Below, piece after piece: positions 62,460-64,000 of a DNA stretch of 64,000 nucleotides. A model generated the notes under the pieces. The model saw only the letters and a list, made by a program, of their open reading frames with translations. It made no database searches and was not told the origin of the DNA. The stretch covers positions 124,001-188,000 of the forward strand of contig NZ_RAQH01000007.1 in the NCBI RefSeq assembly GCF_003610695.1, given 5' to 3'. Origin of the DNA: Epilithonimonas arachidiradicis (lineage in GTDB: Bacteria; Bacteroidota; Bacteroidia; Flavobacteriales; Weeksellaceae). A program made the translations under genes and the position numbers. How positions within the stretch are numbered: the first letter of the stretch is position 1; the number at the start of each line of letters is the position of its first letter.

Positions 62460-64000
62460 ATGACAGCATTAAAAAAACATATCATCCTTTCCTTGTTTGC
62501 AATAGCAATCAATCAACTCGATGCTCAGAAAACGAAGCCTTATGTTTCGGAAGTCTGGGTTTCGGATTTAGCAAATGGAACTTATAAAAACCCTGTTTTG
62601 TATGCAGATTATTCTGATCCGGATGTAATCAGAGTTGAAGATGATTATTTTATGACGGCTTCCAGCTTCAATGAGATGCCGGGTTTACCGATTCTCCATT
62701 CCAAAGATATGATCAATTGGAAGTTGGTGAATTATGCGATTACAGATTTAATTCCAAAAGAACATTTTAACCAACCAAGACGTGGCGACGGCGTTTGGGC
62801 GCCAACTATCCGTTTTCACAACGGCGAATATTACATCTATTGGGGCGATCCGGATTTCGGAATTTATATTGTGAAAACCAAAGACCCTTTTGGAAAATGG
62901 GAAGAGTCAGTTTTAGTTATGGAAGGAAAAGGTTTAATCGATTCTTGTCCGTTTTGGGATGAAGACGGTCAGGCTTATTTGGTTCACGGCTGGGCAGGAA
63001 GTAGAGCTGGAGTCAAAAGTATTTTGACCATCAATAAAATGAATCCAGAAGGTACAAAAGTTCTGGACAAAGGCACCCACGTTTTCGATGGACACGATGC
63101 ACATCCAACAGTTGAAGGACCGAAGATGTATAAAAGAAATGGTTATTACTATATTTTTGCTCCGGCAGGTGGCGTTGCAACAGGCTGGCAATTAGCTTTG
63201 CGATCAAAAAATATCTATGGACCTTATGAAGAGAAAATTGTTTTAGAAAAAGGCTCGACCAAAATCAATGGGCCACATCAAGGTGCTTGGGTTGATACAC
63301 AGAATGGCGAAGATTGGTTTTATCATTTTCAGGATGTGGATGCAGGCGGAAGAATCGTTCATCTTCAACCTATGAAATGGGAAAATGACTGGCCGGTCAT
63401 CGGAATCGATCATAATAAAAATGGAATTGGAGAACCAGTTCTAACTTTCAAAAAACCGAATGTCGGAAAGTCATATCCAATTGAAACACCTGCAGAATCT
63501 GATGAATTCAATGATGATAAAATCGGTTTACAATGGCAGTGGAGTGCGAATGAAAACATCGTTTGGTCTGCAAAACTTCCTGGAAAAGATTATCTGAGAT
63601 TATTTTCAATCAAAATTCCGGATGGCGAAAAAAATCTATGGAATGTCCCGAATCTTCTGACTCAGAAATTTCCAGCTCCAAATTTTGTAGCAACTACCAA
63701 AGTTAAATTGTTTCCTGAAGATATTAAAGAAGGGAAAACCGCCGGACTTCTGATAATGGGGATGGATTACCAATCATTAGTGATTACCAACAAACCTGAC
63801 GGATTTTATCTTCAATTAAGAAAAGCTCAAAAAGCAGATAAAGGCGGTGAAGAGAAAATACTGAACGAAATCAAATTAAAATCAAACGAAGTTTATCTTA
63901 AAGTCAATGTCAGCGAACCTAACGGAATCTGTACATTCAGTTACAGTGAAAATGGGAAAAAGTTTGAGATTATTGGTGAAAGATTTCAGGCAAAACCGGG
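62460..64000 (+). CDS. GH43-family glycoside hydrolase (3' end outside window)
   Basis: The ATG at 62460 opens a frame that runs to the window edge. A signal peptide (IILSLFAIAINQLDAQ) is followed by a five-blade beta-propeller: NPVLYADYSDPDVIRVEDDYFMTASS (Asp), GVWAPTIRFHNGEYYIYWGDPDFGIY, LIDSCPFWDEDGQAYLVHGWAGSR (Asp) and HPTVEGPKMYKRNGYYYIFAPAGG (Glu). The three acidic residues of GH43 are thus in place. A C-terminal beta-sandwich begins near 63470. Probably acts on arabinan, galactan or xylan side chains of pectin. It follows GH105 in the operon. Confidence 0.93.
   Translation, partial: MTALKKHIILSLFAIAINQLDAQKTKPYVSEVWVSDLANGTYKNPVLYADYSDPDVIRVEDDYFMTASSFNEMPGLPILHSKDMINWKLVNYAITDLIPKEHFNQPRRGDGVWAPTIRFHNGEYYIYWGDPDFGIYIVKTKDPFGKWEESVLVMEGKGLIDSCPFWDEDGQAYLVHGWAGSRAGVKSILTINKMNPEGTKVLDKGTHVFDGHDAHPTVEGPKMYKRNGYYYIFAPAGGVATGWQLALRSKNIYGPYEEKIVLEKGSTKINGPHQGAWVDTQNGEDWFYHFQDVDAGGRIVHLQPMKWENDWPVIGIDHNKNGIGEPVLTFKKPNVGKSYPIETPAESDEFNDDKIGLQWQWSANENIVWSAKLPGKDYLRLFSIKIPDGEKNLWNVPNLLTQKFPAPNFVATTKVKLFPEDIKEGKTAGLLIMGMDYQSLVITNKPDGFYLQLRKAQKADKGGEEKILNEIKLKSNEVYLKVNVSEPNGICTFSYSENGKKFEIIGERFQAKP

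Overview
The window looks like a chromosome segment of a flavobacterium of the Chryseobacterium type (Bacteroidota). The evidence is a CTnDOT-style tra operon, a SusC/SusD pair, a type IX secretion sorting domain, Bacteroidetes-type -7 promoter elements (TAnnTTTG), low G+C, and the ligase-associated repair cluster typical of the group. The genus is inferred; the phylum is well supported.

Bases 1 to about 23,160 are the right part of an integrative conjugative element. It opens inside traI and continues traJ, traK, a TraL-like gene, traM, traN, traO and a DUF3872 (TraQ-like) gene, ending at a strong terminator. A dead adenine-methylase fragment and a 42-nt perfect palindrome separate it from a leftward block (two small genes, a DUF932 gene, ssb). 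Then come two small DNA-binding genes and cargo. Cargo module 1 (9.6-12.8 kb) has a phage tail-collar-like protein and two unrecognised proteins. An eroded tyrosine recombinase lies at 13.0-13.4 kb, followed by a 59-aa DUF3606 gene. Cargo module 2 (14.1-20.3 kb) is a tight rightward operon: an NdpA/NA37-family nucleoid-associated protein, a three-TM membrane protein, a second NA37 protein, a phosphoribosyltransferase-like/winged-helix protein, a retron ncRNA and the retron reverse transcriptase. A membrane protein gene follows. The element ends with a tyrosine recombinase beside tRNA-Ser(UGA), the probable attachment site.

From 23.3 to 40.6 kb the window is ordinary chromosome: fluoride channel CrcB, an acyl-CoA dehydrogenase, a GT14-type glycosyltransferase, a cold-shock-domain protein, a catalase-like protein, a SemiSWEET transporter, the ligase-associated DNA repair set (PdeM phosphoesterase, Lhr-like helicase, ATP-dependent ligase, MBL-fold exonuclease), two stress-type enzymes, then Ku and LigD. 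LigD is split in this sequence by a run of ten A residues. An HU-like protein and a 23-bp tandem array close the section.

From 40.8 kb to the end lies a pectin-utilisation locus. A leftward operon (kduI, kduD, uxaC, a kdgF-like gene, kdgK, kdgA, an exuT-like gene, uxaB, uxaA) turns galacturonate and unsaturated uronates into KDG-phosphate cleavage products. A rightward operon (susC, susD, pectate lyase, pectinesterase, GH105, GH43) handles depolymerisation and uptake. Two near-identical LacI-type operators face the two operons across an AT-rich 800-bp divergent region, implying one shared regulator that is not in the window.
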